From assembly GCA_018292915.2 (NCBI GenBank), contig JACVVK020000089.1, positions 237,501 through 301,500 of the forward strand: a stretch of DNA of 64,000 bases, given 5' to 3'. The stretch comes from Batillaria attramentaria (taxonomy: Eukaryota; Mollusca; Gastropoda; Batillariidae). A model generated the notes under the pieces. It had not been told where the DNA came from, ran no database searches, and worked only from the letters and a program-made list of their open reading frames with translations. The stretch's first letter is position 1, and every line of letters starts with the position of its first letter. Below are positions 15,397-28,068 of the stretch, piece by piece. The position numbers and the translations under genes were made by a program.

Positions 15397-15397
<1 letters not shown>

Positions 15398-15795
15398 GTG
15401 CACACGTAGTAATGCACTGTACCAATGTCACGTCAGTCACACTACAGGAAATAACATAGAAAAAATTCATGTGTCACTGACCGTGCCCGGCCGGCTGACA
15501 CATGATTCAGTTTCCTGCCATGGGTGATTCTTTCTCGGCTGGCACCGTATTTCAAATTCAAATTACTGCATTACTTCAGATAAATATTTCAATTATGGCG
15601 ATGTTAGTCTTTGACTGTGACATTGGGACCATTACAATCGTGTTATTTTGGTCAGTAAAGTCTTATATCCAACAGGATACCGCAGCGCGGTGCCGAGTTC
15701 AGTTCAGTAGTGGGTCAGTGGTGGGTGTCAGTCAGTTGAGCGTCAAGTTAACTGACGCCCTCAAGCCGAGTTGTACACCACATAAATTATGGGTG

Positions 15796-16256
15796 CGATG
15801 ATCGGTGGTGTAGTGGGTAAAAGGCTTTGCCACGTGACCAGTGCGAGAGGTCAGGTTCGACTGACTGAGTCCCGCTCGGGGCGACGGAAGCCGGAATTGT
15901 TCCTTCAGTCTTGTATGTGTACGTGGCACCGTTCAGTTGGGGCCGATCGTCGGGGGTTATCTACGGGTACTCCGGCTTCATCCCCCTCTGCTTTGGAAAT
16001 GTTCAGCCCCTAAAATCTGAAAATAAATGCAATTCTAAATTCCAAAACTTAAGTAGCTGAGCTGACCCTTCGCCGCACCGTCCACGTCAGTGATCAGTTG
16101 TAATGTGTTCATGTCCAGTAACGGCGGTGTTTGAGAGAATGCGTGTGATTCACGTGAGCGTGTGTGTTGGGTTCAGCTCTGGTCGCATTGAGCCAATTCA
16201 AAACGAGTGGGTAAAAGCGCCCACACAACACACAGTTATTATTATTATCATTATAA
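15796..16256 (+). mobile_element. SINE-B (my label), tRNA-derived, full length
   Basis: tRNA-like head (A box TGGTGTAGTGGGTAAAAGG, B box GGTTCGACTGA), then GGCACCGTTCAGTTGGGGC, CGGGTACTCCGGCTTCATCC, ATGTTCAGCCC, GTGTGATTCACGTGAGCGTG, ending GGTAAAAGCGC and an (ATT)n tail. Other copies are at 43536, 45350, 48479, 58632 and 61493. Confidence 0.8.
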
Positions 16257-18040
16257 CAAAGACTAAACTGACTCAGTCGGAAGGCCGGGGGCAACCAAAA
16301 AGAAAAGGCCGGCCGGCACACTGAATATTTCGCACCAGCCGTGAGCCGACGGGGAATAAAGCTCGCGACCAGTGAGCAACTTGAATTAAGAAGCAGTTAG
16401 TTTCTTTGCCAGCAATCTGTTAGAAGATGCTGTGTCCATAAGAGGCCCAGACCGCTAGAGTTTCCAAAAGTCAAAGTAAGTTTGTTCAAAACTCCGATGG
16501 CGGTGGCCGCCGGGGTCGGTGAACCAAGAGGGGGTGGGGCCGGGGGATTGGGGGCCCGGAAGGAGTGGGGGCGGACCACCTAAATATTATTCAGTCTGGA
16601 ACATACGATGTCCAAATGTCATTCGTGAAATGGAAAAATCAATTCATTCTCTGATAAATGTACAACTTTACAGATTCAAAAGTGTTTCCGTGTTTGTTCA
16701 ACCGAGTAAGTTGTTGTTTGTTTTGTTGCCAATGGTGGCATTTGTTTGTTTGTTGTTGGTTTTGTAGGTGTTCAGTCACTGAGTGCTGTTGTTGGTTGGC
16801 TGAGAGAGGAAGACAGAGAGAAGTGAGTTACAGTCGCCGTTGCCGGCCTTCACCGACTCATGTGAATTTAAGTACTGAAAATGGCAGTTTCACAGCCTCG
16901 GTTTTGCCAGTGTTTTGCATAATATGTTTTACCAGACTTTTACACCACGACCACCCTGGTATTGTGTGCATTTAGCAGAAGACAGTTTCTCCCTTATGTG
17001 AGAATAGAGTGATGGTACACACGGCAGTAATCAGTGCTGAGTACACACTAGCCGGCCCACACTGTGAACAGAACACTCACTGTTCCTGGCGAAAAATATC
17101 ACGTGCCGGCGAAACTCACTGACCCCGGCGCCGTCCGCGCTTAATCCATTTGGCCCTATCCCTCTAGGGCGAATTCATCGGGACATAGCAAAACAAGATA
17201 AGGGGTGGAGGGATCAGATTAAATTTTTTTCTCCGCTCAAAGCTGTTTTGATCGACACAGAAAATTCTGCCCAAGGCATGAGCAGGTAGTCGATAGCAAG
17301 TATTCCAGATAAAATTATTTGTTTTCGGGACATATTCCGTTGTGCCAGCTTTCAAGATAATTGTGCATTGAACAACCTTCCCACCCCCGGGACCTTTGTT
17401 TAGTTATGGACCGGTCCATAAATCGCCGTAATTCCGTCACTGAGTCCATAGTCCATGCTCGTGAGCCGTAAGTCGGGATCAGTTTTGTGTCAGTGTTTTG
17501 TCGGTCTGCCAGTTTTGTTTTAAAATTTGAAATTACATCTTGTGCCTTGCGGCGATTATTGGACTAGTGCATGATCATAGTCCTGGCAGTCAACGGCTGC
17601 ATCATTAGTTTTTAGGCTGCATTGTTAGATTTTTTTCACAATGACTTAAAACGAATGTTTTCATTGCGAAACTGACCACTGAGCTCACCTATGTCACCGA
17701 GTCGTCCGCTTTCCGTGACAAGTGAGGGGAGGAGTTTTCATCGTCAGCATTGCTCCATCTCACCTGGAGATAAACCTTGCACATCATCAAGTTTGGAGAT
17801 GGCAAACTGACTCCTCCGCAATTGTAAGTTGATACTTTATCTGAGCCCAACTTGAACCTGATCTGTGAACTTAATATCCTTTTATAAGGACTGGGTGAAA
17901 ATTGATTGACTTGTCACCCCAAATCAAACTGCTGTGCACCAAATCAGTTTTTGTCATAGTCCAGCCCCCCCCCCCCCCTTCCCACCCCCACCCCCACCCC
18001 GGGGCTGTTGTTAGTAAGCGGAAGTCTGTTTTTCATTCAG
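16257..18040. other. Gene-poor DNA
   Basis: A G-rich block at 16530-16575, a perfect 18-bp palindrome at 17404-17421 (TTATGGACCGGTCCATAA) and a C-rich block at 17965-18002. No convincing exon. Confidence 0.4.
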
Positions 18041-18044
18041 GTGT

Positions 18045-18255
18045 CTGAGATGGGCCACGCCATTGGAGTACCCTTGGAGGTGAACTTTGCTGCTGGAGGT
18101 ACCCTCTGGAAATGGACCGCACCACTGGAGTACCCCCTGGAGATGGCCAAGCCACTGGTGTACCTCTGGAGGTGGGCTACGCTGCCTGGATTTCCTGCTC
18201 TAGATGGGTCATGCCACTGGAGGACCCCTGGTGCTGCTGCTGGACGGGGTGAGCC
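18045..18255. repeat. Degenerate ~36-bp minisatellite
   Basis: Repeats of a phrase like CACTGGAGTACCCCCTGGAG with ATGG/GTGG between. The open frame across it is a by-product of the repeat. Confidence 0.6.
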
Positions 18256-18553
18256 TCATAATTATTTGACATCATCGTTTCTTACACACTTCATAGGTTG
18301 TATGTAGGTAAGCCTAAGACGTAAGACCCTAGCCGTTTAAGATTAAGACATAGGTTAACTGCACATAGAATGCTGTACTTAGTGTACATGTTGTTTTCAT
18401 ATGTATTCTGTGTTTCAACTAAGTACAATGCCATGTTTTTTGTTGGTTTTTTTTTTTGTTTTTTTTGTTTGTTTGTTTTTTTGGTCAGATGCCAGCGACC
18501 CTTCCCCTTCCTCCACCTCCCATCCCAGTCCTACACTCCTCCCCCCCCCCCCC

Positions 18554-18660
18554 CCAGCCGGGGCCAAATATTTGTGCTGGCCATTTTCTCGTTGCCCCAT
18601 CTTTGATACCACCCTTACGTGGTGGAAAAGGACAGTAAACTCCCAAACACCCACCCCATA
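18554..18660 (+). mobile_element. SINE-A, head missing
   Basis: Matches the body only: GGGGCCAAATATTTGTGCTG, CGTTGCCCCATCTTTGATAC, ACGTGGTGGAAAAGGAC, CCAAACACCCACCCC. The tRNA head is replaced by a C run. Confidence 0.65.
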
Positions 18661-20024
18661 CCCCTCCCTGTCCCATCCCAATTCCAACCCCCCTCTCCTC
18701 CACCCCACCCCGCCATCTCCTTTTTCCTGTCTTCCATTGCATTCTTTTCTTTCTATCACTGTTGCAGTCATAGTTGTTGACATTTTCCCTTTCCCTCCCC
18801 GGTAGGACTCCCAATATTATGTCTGACATACTCAGACATGGTGTCAGAGGGCAGTGCAGCACCAATAAGTCCGTTTCTCGGAAATTGCATAAATTAATGT
18901 GTCTGTTTTGAGAGGGTACTTTTTCCATTCTGAATATCAAAAATATTTTTTACTGGTCTCTCAGAAACAAAAATCTCTTGTGCCCATTATTTGATTTTGT
19001 TTCTTAAATCAAGCTTTGTCTTTTTAACGAATTATTTCAATGATTTTTGCATGTTACGTTTTCATATTTTTGTGTAGGCCATTACACATTTTGGCAGTTA
19101 GGGGAAAATTGTGTTGCATTTTGTTCGGTAATGGAAAATCACTGTTCTTTGGTGCTGCACTCATCTGTTGTGAATGAACATTCTGCATTGATTTATTTTA
19201 ATTCTAAAAGTTTGAGAAAAATATTTCTAAAAAACCTATAACCAAATAACCTACATGTCAATCAATATTTTGGCTTTGGTAAACAGTCACCAAAGGAAAA
19301 ATCTATTGTTGGATGTTAAAGGGCCTAAGTGCTTCTCAAACTGATAGTGCTTAGATCCTTTACCAAATGAAAATCTGTAGAAAGGATCCATGTTGCGGTT
19401 TAATTCCCTTTCAAGTTGTAATTCTGTCTCTTTGGCTTTTGTACAAATCTTTGAAGTTCATTGTAACATCTGTAGTTTAGGGAATCCTAGCTACGAAAAA
19501 AAGGATTGGTGACCCAGTTTTGAGCTTTTGTCGGGGGGGGGGGGGGAGGGCTGATTTTTATTGCAAGTTGTTTGGTTTTTTTTTTTTGTTTTTTTTTGCG
19601 GAATCCGTGCATTTATTATTGCACTCAAAAAGAATAAGGGAGTTACTACTCACTTGAAACCACCGAAATTCACAGAAAAATATAACACTCTGTTTGGATA
19701 AACACGCTGTCATTGAAAGCATCTCGTGTTTGATTGTACATTTTCTTTTCTTTCTTTTTTTTTTGAGAAAAAAAGCCCCCCCCCCCCCAAAAAAAAAAAA
19801 AAAAAAATTGTGACAAAAAGAAAAGATTTTAGCAGATGCCCTAAACATAGCCTTTTTTAAAATCTTGACCCAGTGGACTGGCTTGCTTATTTCGCAGAAT
19901 TTTCCTCCACAACAGATGTGCAACTAATGTTTCAGTGGTTTAAAGATGCAGCTTTTTTTATAATAGCTTGCCTGTTATTGCATGTTGTTTGTTCGTTTAA
20001 CAGGGGGGTAGGGGCGTGGGTTAT
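18661..20024. other. Gene-poor DNA
   Basis: AT-rich with a G run (19533-19546), T runs (19574-19600) and a C-to-A run (19776-19807). No exons recognised. Confidence 0.4.
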
Positions 20025-20349
20025 CCCCCAGTGGGGCAGCACGCGCACACACACTGGGCTGTGCCAGGGTGCGCCATCCCATGGTAGCTTCCAGCACTCC
20101 ACCTCGCTGCCCGAGGGTAGGCCGTGCACTGGTCAGTCTCCCTCTCCGACCGCCGGCAGACACCCCGGGATCCTCTGCCCCCTAGCACCACACCTGGGCG
20201 GTTCTGGTAGGTCCATTCTTCCTCTTGTCTCGTAACCGTGGAGGCATGCCCCGTTAGTGGAAGATTTCAGTACTGTGGTTGTGCTGTCTGGCTTGGCGGT
20301 GACAGATTCCCTTTTCTCCCAGAAAGGGGCTTTTGGGCCGCACTCCATT
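20025..20349 (+). repeat. Dispersed GC-rich repeat, copy 1 of an inverted pair
   Basis: Matches 25441-25083 in opposite orientation: GTGGGTTATCCCCCAGTGGG here against GTGGGCTCTCCCCCAGCAGG there, and CAGAAAGGGGCTTTTGGGC against CAGAAAGGGGACTTTTGGG. Nature unknown. Confidence 0.6.
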
Positions 20350-20635
20350 TCAGGTTCTAGTATTTCTTTCTGAAGGTGTGTGTGTGCTACAGTTGCGGTC
20401 TGGTTGTGTATCAGACAGCCAGAATGTTCATGAGTGGTGATTTTATCACCAGCATCATTACTTTTATACTGGGAAAACTAATTTTGTTCGCATGGTAGAC
20501 TCTTGACCAGCCCCCATGAGCAAAGAGGGGACAGTTTTGGTCTTTTTTTTTCTGAACAGAAGTGTGTGTGATAAGACACCATTTACCAAAATTAAAAAAA
20601 AAAAAAAAACGAAAACAGACAGAAAGCAGTTTCAG

Positions 20636-20795
20636 AACAGTTTTAATGGTGGCATAAAGCAGTTTTAATTAATGGTGGTACATGTATAAAGCAGTTTGAT
20701 GGTAGCATAAAGCAGGTTTAGAGGTGGCATAAAGCAGGTTTAGAGGTGGCATAAAGCTGTTCTGGAGGTGGCATTAAGCATTCCTAAACATTTGA
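20636..20795. repeat. ~24-bp minisatellite
   Basis: About six copies of a unit such as AAAGCAGGTTTAGAGGTGGC with AT between; the two best copies (20707-20755) are nearly identical. Confidence 0.8.
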
Positions 20796-21159
20796 CATGA
20801 GACATTCACTCAATCATTGTCATTTGATCGATCAGTATCATACCTCCGAACTTGACTCACTCTTATACTTGGCATAGGATGTAGATTACCTGTGCAGGTG
20901 TTTTTATTTCTGTTTGTTTTAGTAGTTGCCCTGAACTTTGCTCACAAAACAGTCTTTATGTTTTCACATCACTGCAGGTTACTGCACACAGTTCCATTAT
21001 TTCTGAAATGCCAACAAATTTGTTTTCCCTTGCCTTTGCAACATGTGATGATGTCGCGTATGTCCCCTTGAATTGTTACCTGGGCCAGCTACTAGTTATT
21101 TTTAGGGCTTAAAGTTTTCCGTCTTTTGGCGGATTTCCATCTTTGGCTAAACAATTTTC

Positions 21160-21745
21160 TCCTCCCCCAAAAAGTGTATTTTCTTCTCGCACCTGTGAAA
21201 CTTGATAACATCAGTTCTGTTCCCTTGTGCTGTCAGTATCTGTAGGTCATATATATCCCCACCCCAATCCCTCGTAAAAAAAATTTTAAATAAAATTTTA
21301 TTTCTATCGACAAGTCCTGCAAGGGTCCTCTGTTGCCAGCAGGACATTAGGCCAGTTTTCTCCTCCAAAATAGTGTATTTTCTTCTCTCACCTGTGAAAC
21401 ATGATAACGGCAGTTGTGTTCCCTTGTGCTGTCAGTATCTGTAGGTCATTATATATTCCCACCCCAGTCCCTGGTAAAAAAAAAATTTAAATTTCTATCG
21501 ACAAGTCCTGCAAGGGTCATCCGTTGCCAGCAGGACATTAGGCCAGTTTTCTCCTCCAAAATAGTGTATTTTCTTCTCTCACCTGTGAAACATGATAACG
21601 TCAGTTGTGTTCCCTTGTGCTGTCAGTATCTGTAGGTCATTATATACTCCCACCTCAGTCCCTGGTAATGTTTTTTTTTTTTTTTTTTAATTTCTATCGA
21701 CAAGTCCTGCAAGGGTCCTCTGTTGCCAGCGGGACATTAGGCCAG
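21160..21745. repeat. Tandem array, three ~195-bp units
   Basis: Each unit has CACCTGTGAAA (21190, 21389, 21580), GTTCCCTTGTGCTGTCAGTA, TCTATCGACAAGTCCTGC and CAGGACATTAGGCCAGTTT. Confidence 0.9.
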
Positions 21746-22194
21746 TTTGATTTCTTCCTATTTTCCACTTGGATGTGATCCGCAGTCTAAGAGGATTTTT
21801 AGAACGTGAAATGAACTGTCTGGGCTGTTCTGTTGCCATCTATGGCTTGATTCATTTCACCTGCCTTCCTGAAGTAGAAAAAGATAACTGACCCCCCCCC
21901 CCCCCACCCTCACACACACCACCCTTCAGCAGACTCACATAGACATACCAGTACACACAGACACATCACCATCAACAACCAAAACCAATGTCTGACCTTC
22001 CCATCTTAAAACGAAAGCACTTTTGAACTTAATAGAACTTGAAAAAAAAAAATAACAGTACCAGTTTCAGTTGCCTCACTACCTGACATTATAATGAACT
22101 GTTATTTATAGATATGTTTATACAATTTACAGAAAAAAAATTCAAATGGTATGTGCAGCTACAGCTGATGCCGTCGGCTTAAAATGGGTAGACA

Positions 22195-23440
22195 GAAAAG
22201 AAAAGGGAAAAAATGGGCATTAGGAAATTGCTCTGGCTTTTGCGACCTCTGTGGGCTCCACTCATGGCCGTGGAGGAATACTACTGGAGGACCATCGCAG
22301 GGTGTTCAGGTGCAATTTGAAAAAAAAACAAAAAACAAAGCCCCAACTTATTCCCTAAAGTGTCAACCTGTAACCAGTGCGACCTCCGTGGATTCCACTC
22401 ATAACCGGGGAGGAATTCTACTGGAGGACAATCGCAGGGTGTTCAGGTTCAATTTAAAAAAAAAAAAAAAAAACACCAACTTTTTCCCTAATGTTTTAAC
22501 CTGTAACCAGTGCGACTTCCGTGGATTCCACTCATAACCGGGGAGGAATACTACTGGAGGACCATTGCAGGGTGTTCAGGTGCAATTAAAAAAAACAAAC
22601 AAACTTGTTCCCTAAATTTTCAGCCTGCAACCAATGCGACCTCCGTGGATTCCACTCATAACCGGGGAGGAATACTACTGGAGGACATTGCTGGGGTTTC
22701 AGGTGCAATTAACAAACAACAACAACAAAATTGTTCCCTAAAGTTTCAGCCTGTAACCAATGCGACCTCCGTGGATTCCACTCATAACCGGGGAGCAATA
22801 CTACTGGAGGACATTGCAGGGTGTTCAGGTTCAATTTAAAAAAACAAACCCTTATTCCCTAAAGTTTCAGCCTGCAACCAATGCGACCTCCGTGGATTCC
22901 ACTCATAACCGGGGAGGACTTCTACTGGAGGACCATCGCAGGGTGTACAGGTTCAATTAAAAAACAAAACAAAAAAAAACCCCTTTTTCCCTTATGTTTG
23001 AACCTGTAACCAATGCGACTTCTGTGGATTCCACTCATAACCGGGGAGGAATACTACTGGAGGACATTGCAGGGTGTTCAGGTGCAATTAAAAAAAACTT
23101 GTTCCCTAAAGTTTCAGCCTGTAACCAATGCGACCTCCGTGGATTCCACTCATAACCGGAGAGGAATACTCCTGGAGGACATTGCAGGGTGTTCAGGTGC
23201 AATTTAAAAAAAATTGTTCCCTAAAGTTTCAGCCTGTAACCAGTGCGACCTCCGTAGATTCCACTCATAACCGGGGAGGAATACTACTGGAGGACATTGC
23301 AGGGTGTTCAGGTGCAATTTAAAAAAAATTGTTCCCTAAAGTTTCAGCCTGTAACCAATGCGACCTCCGTGGATTCCACTCATAACCGGGGAGGAATACT
23401 ACTGGAGGACCATCGCAGGGAGTTCAGGTGAAAATAAAAG
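22195..23440. repeat. Satellite array, ten 115-137 bp units, similar to SINE-C tail
   Basis: Core GCGACCTCCGTGGATTCCAC continues TCATAACCGGGGAGGAATAC then TACTGGAGGAC; cores begin at 22242, 22379, 22512, 22636, 22762, 22883, 23015, 23130, 23245 and 23360. The last units are spaced exactly 115 bp. Units differ mainly in an A-rich spacer. The core resembles the 3' end of SINE-C (GAGTCCTCCGTGGGTTCCAC, then TGGGAGGAATACCACTGGAG). Confidence 0.92.
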
Positions 23441-23696
23441 CCCAAAAGTTTTGCCTAAAGTTTCAGCTTGTTGCCATAAAAGGGTTACCACACACAAGCA
23501 GGAAAAGGTATTAGAAAGCTGAACAGGGACAAATCAGTGAGGTCTGAGGCATCTAGATTTGAAAACTGAAACTGACAGAAACTGATCGAGGGGTGGGGGT
23601 GGGGGCGGGGGCGCAGGATTAACTAAGGGCACTGCAAGTTTGACAAAGAATAGGATTTTTTTTCTCGGACATTCAGGATATTTGATGAGGAAGGAA

Positions 23697-23699
<3 letters not shown>

Positions 23700-23769
<70 letters not shown>
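23700..23769. repeat. (AC)n microsatellite
   Basis: About 35 AC units. Confidence 0.97.
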
Positions 23770-23770
<1 letters not shown>

Positions 23771-25082
23771 TCTTATCATTCTGAACAGCCGCAAAATAGT
23801 CATTGTTGCTTCTGCGGCGTCATATTCACCCATCTTGTTCTCAGTGAAACTCCTGGGCGCACATTAATAAAGTCCAGTAGAGTATAGATCTACTAGAATC
23901 ACATCCAGACAGTATTGGCTCTGACCTGGTGTAAAACACTTGGATCACGTATTGTACCTGTATTGTTTCTTCAACTTAGGACATGGGATCTTTCCACTCT
24001 TTGCTGTACTTTCCAGCACACATTGGCTTCACTGTCAAGCTTTCTCAATGGCGTATGCTGTATGATAGCCAGTTGTTGCTGTACAGTGATGCATCATTTG
24101 TAAAACGGTTCTGTCAAGTGCCACTTGACTTTGCACCACCTGTTTCACTCCCACAATTTGTTCTCCACACCAGATACACTTGCAAGTTTTCGGAATTTTG
24201 AGGCTCTACTTGTTAGGGATGATACAATTAACAGTTAGCACTTTTACAGGTCTGCCAAATTCTTCATTGTTATCAGCAAAGGCATTTTAAGCGGTTTGAA
24301 CATGAACATGTATGAAACATTTCACTTAAAAACATAACACTTCCAGTGTGACTCGAGCCCATGCTGACTGGTGATCATTTATGAGCCACCTGTATTTTGT
24401 TCAGTTTTTTTTTTTCTTTTTGGCATATTACAAGTATACATACAGACATTACACAAACACATACAGACAAACACATACATACATGATTTACCTATACTGA
24501 ATACTTACACACAAACATACATGGCATACGAAATAGATTCTACACAAGTTGAAGTATATTTTGTTCAGTTTTAGAGTGAGTCCATGCGTAACGGTTTAGG
24601 AGTCACCTCTTTTTTTCCGAGGAGCCACCTCGTTTTATGGATTTTAAAAAAAACCTCTTAAAAGCTTACTTAAACATATTATTTCTAAAGTTATTGACCC
24701 CCTCATCAAATGGGTGTGAGGGCGGGCTCCCAAAGCCTACAAAGTTTCCCAGGAACGTTAAGTGCAGTAAAAGTATATGATGCTGGCCTTGAACTCACTG
24801 TCTCATGCACATTCTGGTGTACTAGTATGCTCATGGAGTCGGTGCTGAAGTGTACTGTACGTGCACTCAGCATAGCTGTGTCATATACAGTTATGGGCTG
24901 ATGATACAAGAAAGGTAAGGCATCCTGTCCGGCCATTCATCAGCCCTTCACAGCATGTGGTACAGCTTTAGTGCTGAGTGGAAGGTGCAGTAAACTATAG
25001 CCAGGCTTTGTTGAGTTGTCTGGTAGTACAATTAGGCTGTCAAGCACAAACATACTGGATGAAAGGAATGTCGGAACCCTGG
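23770..25082. other. Gene-poor DNA
   Basis: Contains a CACATACA-rich stretch (24435-24520). No exon or known repeat recognised. Confidence 0.4.
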
Positions 25083-25441
25083 AAAGGGGTGCACAACCCA
25101 AAAGTCCCCTTTCTGGGGGACGAGGGACTCTGTTGCCGTCACTGAAGTCAGTGCGGCACAACTGCAGTACTGATTCCTTCCACTGGTGGGGCATGGTTCC
25201 ACTGGTTGCGAGGCAATGAGGAAGGAGGGCCACCAGGATCGACCCAGAGTGTGGACGCTGGGCAAGACAGAGGAGCGGGAAGGAAGGGAGAGGGGGCTGA
25301 CCGCGGGCGGGAGGGAGATATGGCCAGTGGCGGCCTCCCTCGTGCTGTGAGGTGTTGTGCTGGGAGAAACCATTGGACGGCATACCCTGGCTCACCCCCC
25401 GATATGCGCGCGTGTGCTGCCCTGCTGGGGGAGAGCCCACG
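25083..25441 (-). repeat. Dispersed GC-rich repeat, copy 2 of an inverted pair
   Basis: Reverse-orientation relative of 20025-20349, about 4.7 kb away. Confidence 0.6.
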
Positions 25442-26047
25442 TGTCAACCTCCCTCCGGTGCGCTGGTAATTATCATTGGCCATAGAGTATGACAAGATTA
25501 CAGTGTTTATATGGAGTTTTTCAGCAGTTTCTGAACTGTTGAAAAACTTAGTACCGTTTGTTTCTGTTCTTCTAACTGTTGTTTTGCATGTGTCACTGTT
25601 GCTGGGTGTCTGCTGAAAAGTGAATCTTCTCAGCAGAAAAACTGCAACATCATTTTCTTGCGAGAAAACCCATGCTAAAGTGACTGGGAACTGTTTTGAA
25701 CCAGGCTCTGGTACTGTGTAATTTTATGTTGATACATACTCAGTGAACTGATTTTTCTTTGGCAAGTCAAAATTTGTATTTCAAATGTACCGTTTTCAAA
25801 GTTTGTGTTTCAAAATTTGTATTTTGAAATACCTAGTTCAGAAATTAAAATTAAAGTTTATATGTTTCAAATTTGTTTTTGAAATTTGTGTTTCAAATTC
25901 ATCTGTTAGAATTCATGATTATTTCAAAATTATTCTAAAATACTTTCCCTTGCCATTTAGCCTGGTGGTTGTTGTTGTTGTTGTTTTGTCTCAAATAATG
26001 AACTTGCGGCATTTCTGCATGAAGAAAGAAAGAAAAATAAAAAACCC

Positions 26048-26092
<45 letters not shown>

Positions 26093-26610
26093 ATGAAAGT
26101 CACCATGATTCTCATCCTATTTTTCTTTTCTTTTTTTTTTAAGGAGTTTTCTTCTATCTTGCAAGAATATTTTTCCGCCTCAAAGTAATAAATTGATTTT
26201 GAAAAAAAAAGTAACCTATAATGTACCAGCCATTTCGTTGTTTTTCCCCCATTAATGATGTGTTTCTGTTCATAGTTCATGTAGAGTGTTTGTCGTACAA
26301 AGAAGGAACGTCAAAATTCCATTCCTCCCTGACATGGCCTGACTGGCAGCTTTTGCCCTGGTGGGACTTCACCTTTCCCTTCCCCACTCACACAACAACT
26401 TGATAAACACTCTCTCTCTCTCTCTCTCTGAAAAGTACATTGCAAAGAAGTACACTAGGTCACCGAACTCATTTTGCCTGGCGTTGTTGCTCTCCAAAGT
26501 TAACAGTACTGTAATGTTGAATGTGGCAAAGTTGGAACATGAACTGATGAAGCATTTTTGTTGAGGAACGTTGCTTAGCAGTATATGTCGTCTTCCACGT
26601 GGCTCGTTTT
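25442..26610. other. AT-rich non-coding DNA
   Basis: A stretch of TTTCAAATTTGT-like motifs in both orientations (25770-25935) and a (GT)n run at 26050-26089. No gene evidence. Confidence 0.45.
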
Positions 26611-26611
26611 T

Positions 26612-26639
26612 AAGTTGTTTCTCTATAGAGAAACAACTT
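26612..26639. repeat. 28-bp perfect palindrome
   Basis: Arms AAGTTGTTTCTCTA and TAGAGAAACAACTT meet without spacer. The right arm continues TATGAGACGGGGC, resembling 28209 (GAGAAACAACTTTGTAGGAC then GGGGC), so it may be a transposon-end junction. Confidence 0.7.
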
Positions 26640-26815
26640 TATGAGACGGGGCAGATTTTGCTACGCGCAGCAGCAAGTTTCAGTGATACAAAACAAGACT
26701 GTGACGTTTCTCCAAACAATACTTACTTTCACGCACACAGTGACGTAACGAAATCTGCGTCATAGACACCTTACGTGCACACTTTGCTGCTGCGTTCTTT
26801 TTGGCGGGAATGACG

Positions 26816-26825
26816 TGTGTGTGTG

Positions 26826-26860
<35 letters not shown>

Positions 26861-26861
26861 G
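26816..26861. repeat. (GT)n microsatellite
   Basis: About 23 GT units with one TT interruption. Confidence 0.95.
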
Positions 26862-27399
26862 TGGACGGATGTAATGATGGCTATCTCCTAAACCACCTCG
26901 ATGGAGGCCTTTTTACTTTGAGATGAAATGGGAAATCACCTTCTCCAGAGCTACCTTTCACGATTTTTAGCCTGCCGCATTTTCAGAAGAGTTATCGCCA
27001 ATTTTAAAAAATCGGTCATGTTACGAATTTTTTCGAAAAAGTTGTTCAAATTCCTTCATTTTCTAGACTTTGGAAGTTCACCCAATCACACTGCATTGAT
27101 TAGTGCTACAGCTCTGTAGCTCTGACTGGTTTTGTGTAAAAAAAATATTTCCGAGGTAGGGGTGGTTTGCACATAAGATCAAATATCTATGAAAAGACTA
27201 CTGCAAATTACTTATCATCCCGGCGTTTTTGTCTAGTGTGACAACTGCACATATGACAGGAACTACTGCACTATTATATCTTTAGCATTTAGAATAACTG
27301 AACTTTTAGATAAACATAACTTTTTCAAGTTTCTGCGAGAAGCACCGGTCAAAAGAGTTCCAAATTTTCGATTTCATAAGTACAATCCAAGGTATTCTA

Positions 27400-27810
27400 G
27401 TCCATGTTTCACCAGCCCTCTAGATCTTCCAGATTTTATGTAAAAATTAGTTCAGCCAGGGAAGTCACAAAAGTAACAGGGAAATCACAAGACATGCACA
27501 AGCATCATCTGTCATACCACCAGTGTGAAGCTGACGTCAAACGCTTAGTTCACAGACAAAATAAGCAAGTATCGTCACTGCCTCCGACATTTAACCAGCC
27601 CTCTAGATCTTCCAGATTTCATGTGAAAAATAATTCAATCGGGGAAGCCACAAAGCCAACAGGGAAATCACAAGACATAAACAAGCTTCCTCAGACGATA
27701 GCAGTGCTAGAGGCTGACGTGAAAATGTTTAGTTCGCGGAATTGACGTCATCTCTCTGTCTGTGTATGACGACCTGCCTGAGGCTGACGTCAAATGTTTA
27801 GTTCACGGAA
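27400..27810. repeat. Tandem duplication, ~190-bp units
   Basis: ACCAGCCCTCTAGATCTTCC at 27410 and 27596 and GGGAAATCACAAGACAT at 27479 and 27661. The phrase GCTGACGTCAAACGCTTAG / GCTGACGTGAAAATGTTTAG occurs three times (27530, 27713, 27783). Confidence 0.8.
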
Positions 27811-27812
27811 CT

Positions 27813-27813
27813 G

Positions 27814-27847
<34 letters not shown>

Positions 27848-28010
27848 GGAGCCAGGGTGGCCGAATGGTAGAGCGTTGGACTTTCAATGCTCGGGTCGAG
27901 AGTTCGAATCCCGGCTGGGGCCAAATGTTTGTGCTGGCCTTTCTCTCGTTGCCCCGTCTTAGAAAGCACCCTTACGTGGTGGAAAAGGACGTTAAACTCC
28001 TAAACACCCA

Positions 28011-28068
<58 letters not shown>
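27813..28068 (+). mobile_element. SINE-A inserted in a (TC)n microsatellite
   Basis: SINE-A body at about 27846-28013 (head GTGGCCGAATGGTAGAGCGT, B box GAGAGTTCGAATCCC) is flanked on both sides by TC repeats (27813-27844 and 28018-28068), as if the microsatellite was the target. Confidence 0.8.

Noticed and set aside
22184..23322. Chained open frames of up to 117 codons across the satellite array
   Set aside because: They follow the tandem unit and shift frame with the A-rich spacers; no splice sites or protein family resemblance.
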